In this document: one piece after another, positions 7,420 through 8,607 of the stretch
Layout: each line of letters starts with the position of its first letter
Numbering within the stretch: position 1 is the first letter of the stretch
Assembly: GCA_046341775.1 (NCBI GenBank)
Contig: JBKDQQ010000049.1
Coordinates: forward strand, 1 to 8,607
DNA from: SXXH01 sp041165735
GTDB taxonomy: Bacteria > Planctomycetota > UBA1135 > GCA-002686595
Length of the DNA: 8,607 nucleotides
Direction: 5' to 3'
Position numbers and translations under genes: made by a program
The notes under the pieces: model-generated
What the model was told of the DNA's origin: nothing
What the model saw: only the letters and a program-made list of their open reading frames with translations
Database searches by the model: none

Positions 7420-7799
7420 GCAACGAATCGCGGGGCTGCTTGGGTGGGCATCCTGTGGTCGCTGGGCGGTCGGCGGGCGTTCGACAGGCCGTCGTCCTGG
7501 CCTCACTCCCCACGCGGTGGGTGGACCATCCGCGATGGGCGCAATGCGGACTCTTGCATGGTTGGCCGTGGGGCCTGCCAAGTCGGCCGTGAACGACGCG
7601 CCCATCGGCGGGCTCTCCATGTCGGGCCTGCAAGCAGTCCCGTCGGCGGGCGGCAACCGTGGAGGTGGTCGGGAGGTCCCGCCCCGCAGCCGCGGCATGC
7701 CTCATCGTGCGATGCCTGCCCGACACCGCTCGGGCCTCGTCATGGGCCCGTCCGGGACTTTGGTGGGGCACCGGGCGAATCCGATGGGGCTGTTCGGCG

Positions 7800-7840
7800 C
7801 TGCCTATGGACCTCGTCCCGCGCCATAGGCGGAGCCTATG
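7800..7840. other. Two mutually exclusive stem-loops built from GCCTATGG/CCATAGGC
   Basis: GCCTATGG (7802-7809) is the exact reverse complement of CCATAGGC (7823-7830), and with C7800-G7832 and a T-G pair the stem extends to 10 bp. CATAGGC (7824-7830) also pairs perfectly with GCCTATG (7834-7840) across a GGA loop. The middle segment can therefore pair left or right but not both, as in attenuators or switches. No T-run or adjacent gene start supports such a role, and the transcribed strand is unknown. Confidence 0.45.
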
Positions 7841-8045
7841 AGGGGCATAGCTTCTTCCGATTGGTGGATCCGCTGGAATCCGGCGATCTTGTGCGTCCGG
7901 ATCGGTTCCAACCCGCGTTCGCATGCAGCCGCGTGCTGCGCGGGCCGTGCTGGCGCCGAACCTCCCGCCGTACATGTTGCCCACGCCCCATGCCGACCAG
8001 CCTGCTTCGCGTCCGTCGCGTGGGCGGAGCCGCGGATGCTTGAGC

Positions 8046-8081
8046 GAGGCAAGTCGCGAGGGTGAGGCAAGCTGCGAGGGC
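8046..8081. repeat. 18-bp imperfect tandem repeat, two copies
   Basis: GAGGCAAGTCGCGAGGGT (8046-8063) is followed directly by GAGGCAAGCTGCGAGGGC (8064-8081), differing at three positions. The unit is a multiple of three and would encode a repeated peptide in the minus frame, but no real gene surrounds it. Confidence 0.55.
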
Positions 8082-8481
8082 GCGGCTCACCACCACCAGC
8101 GTGGCCACACTGCATCCGCTGCGCGTTGGGGCGCGAAGGCCTCTCCAGACCTCGCGATGCCCAGACGCCTCGACGCCCTCCCACGGTGCCATCCTGCCGA
8201 CAGGACTCCGCGCCACGCCACCCGTCGTTCAGCCTCGCAGGTCTACGGACTTCGGCCCCGCGCACCGTGGTGGGCGCTTCGCCACGCTACGCGCGCGCGT
8301 GCAACGGTTGCGCACGCCGAGGTGTGCGTCCGCACCGCCTCGCGCTGCAACGCCTCGCTCCGCATGAAGGACGCGCGCGTCCTCCCGCCGGTTGCGGGGT
8401 GCCGCGCGTCGTGCATGCCACCGTTCACGGGCACGCGCCACGACCCACGCTGGCGCCAACTGCGCGCCACACAACCCCACA

Positions 8482-8526
8482 ACCGGGCCGCGTGCCCGGT
8501 GACCATCCCCTCCAGCTCACGCTGGA
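8482..8526. other. Pair of adjacent stem-loops before a possible gene start
   Basis: ACCGGGC (8482-8488) pairs perfectly with GCCCGGT (8494-8500) over a 5-nt loop. TCCAGC (8511-8516) pairs perfectly with GCTGGA (8521-8526) over a TCAC loop. They lie 16-60 nt before the open frame beginning at 8542. Neither is followed by a T-run, so they could be leader structures or chance pairings in GC-rich DNA. Confidence 0.35.
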
Positions 8527-8556
8527 ACCAAGCCCTCATCCATGACGAGGTCCACT

Positions 8557-8607
8557 GTGTCTGACATGCATCAACTGACGGGCTCCGCCAACGGCGGAGC
8601 AGGACGC
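8557..8607 (+). CDS. Possible start of an unidentified gene, truncated at the right edge
   Basis: An open frame runs from GTG 8557 to the edge (17 codons, MSDMHQLTGSANGGAGR) with GAGG (8547-8550) six nt upstream as a plausible Shine-Dalgarno. An in-frame ATG at 8542 would add five residues but has no Shine-Dalgarno. The frame is too short to identify a family, and a chance open frame is possible. If it is real, the hairpin at 8581-8600 lies within its coding sequence and encodes the Gly/Ala-rich stretch. Confidence 0.25.
   Translation, partial: MSDMHQLTGSANGGAGR
8581..8600. repeat. Perfect hairpin GCTCCGCC-AAC-GGCGGAGC
   Basis: GCTCCGCC (8582-8589) and GGCGGAGC (8593-8600) are perfect inverted repeats with a 3-nt loop. 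The same GGCGGAGC word occurs as GGCGGAGCC at 7828-7836 (inside the alternate stem-loop) and at 8023-8031. It may be a small dispersed hairpin motif or simply a GC-rich word. Confidence 0.4.

Larger units (their letters stand above)
7337..8541. other. Gene-free GC-rich tract
   Basis: About 1.2 kb follows the SRPBCC gene with no convincing gene. Several open frames of 100-213 codons exist on both strands, but their products are Arg/Pro/His/Ala-rich, lack recognisable domains and look like by-products of high GC. I see no tRNA, rRNA or CRISPR. The plus strand is G-rich near the start (28 G to 15 C in 7381-7440) and C-rich later (14 G to 30 C in 8161-8220). The tract holds short tandem repeats and several perfect stem-loops, listed separately. 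There is no clear intrinsic terminator with a T-run. It could be a decayed region, a long untranslated or regulatory RNA, or ordinary spacer. Confidence 0.55.

Noticed and set aside
7444..8043. 199-codon plus-strand open frame in the right-hand tract, and similar frames at 7923-8564 (plus) and 7388-7984 (minus)
   Set aside because: Products are Arg/Pro/Ser/His-rich without domains, starts lack support, and long open frames are expected by chance at about 70% GC.
8369..8382. 14-bp palindrome GGACGCGCGCGTCC and the nearby ACGCGCGCGCGT at 8289-8300
   Set aside because: Alternating CG runs are self-complementary by nature in this composition. No loop, spacing or context suggests a site.
4582..8565. 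Shared 11-mer CTGTGTCTGAC at 4582-4592 and 8555-8565 as possible island-flanking direct repeats
   Set aside because: Several 11-base matches are expected by chance in 8.6 kb, and the flanking bases do not extend the match.

Overview
The window is GC-rich bacterial DNA. Hand counts on single 60-base stretches gave 57-67% GC in the left half and 58-73% in the right half. High GC, several genes without a clear Shine-Dalgarno, a lipoprotein S9 peptidase and a long GC-rich gene-free tract would fit an environmental bacterium such as a planctomycete or a myxobacterial relative. The sequence alone does not settle the phylum.

Left block (1-4196, minus strand). Two genes run leftwards as a tight operon. 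The first is a 1023-residue SNF2/RapA-type DEAD/DEAH helicase with all main ATPase motifs. The second is an actin/Hsp70-fold ATPase, of which 374 codons are visible before the window edge. The helicase stop codon directly abuts the next ATG, and an AGGA Shine-Dalgarno lies inside the end of the helicase gene. A HepA-like helicase coupled to an Hsp70-like ATPase looks like part of a multigene anti-phage or restriction-like island continuing off the left edge. That role is inference: no nuclease or methylase is visible here.

Divergent intergenic (4197-4669). This carries an ATTGAC-N6-GTCAAT inverted repeat, which includes a consensus TTGACA on the minus strand, and a 13-bp hairpin that resembles REP-type dispersed elements. 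The left block ends here and the GC-richer right block begins.

Right block (4670-7336, plus strand). A complete S9-family serine peptidase lipoprotein (beta-propeller plus alpha/beta hydrolase, Ser564/Asp643/His675) is followed 48 bp later by a small SRPBCC/polyketide-cyclase-like protein. Both look like ordinary housekeeping or accessory genes unrelated to the left operon.

Right end (7337-8607). About 1.2 kb has no convincing gene in any frame. Strand composition flips from G-rich to C-rich across it. It holds short tandem repeats, two mutually exclusive stem-loops at 7800-7840, and a cluster of hairpins at 8482-8600. A short open frame at the extreme right edge (GTG at 8557, or ATG at 8542) may be the start of the next gene.
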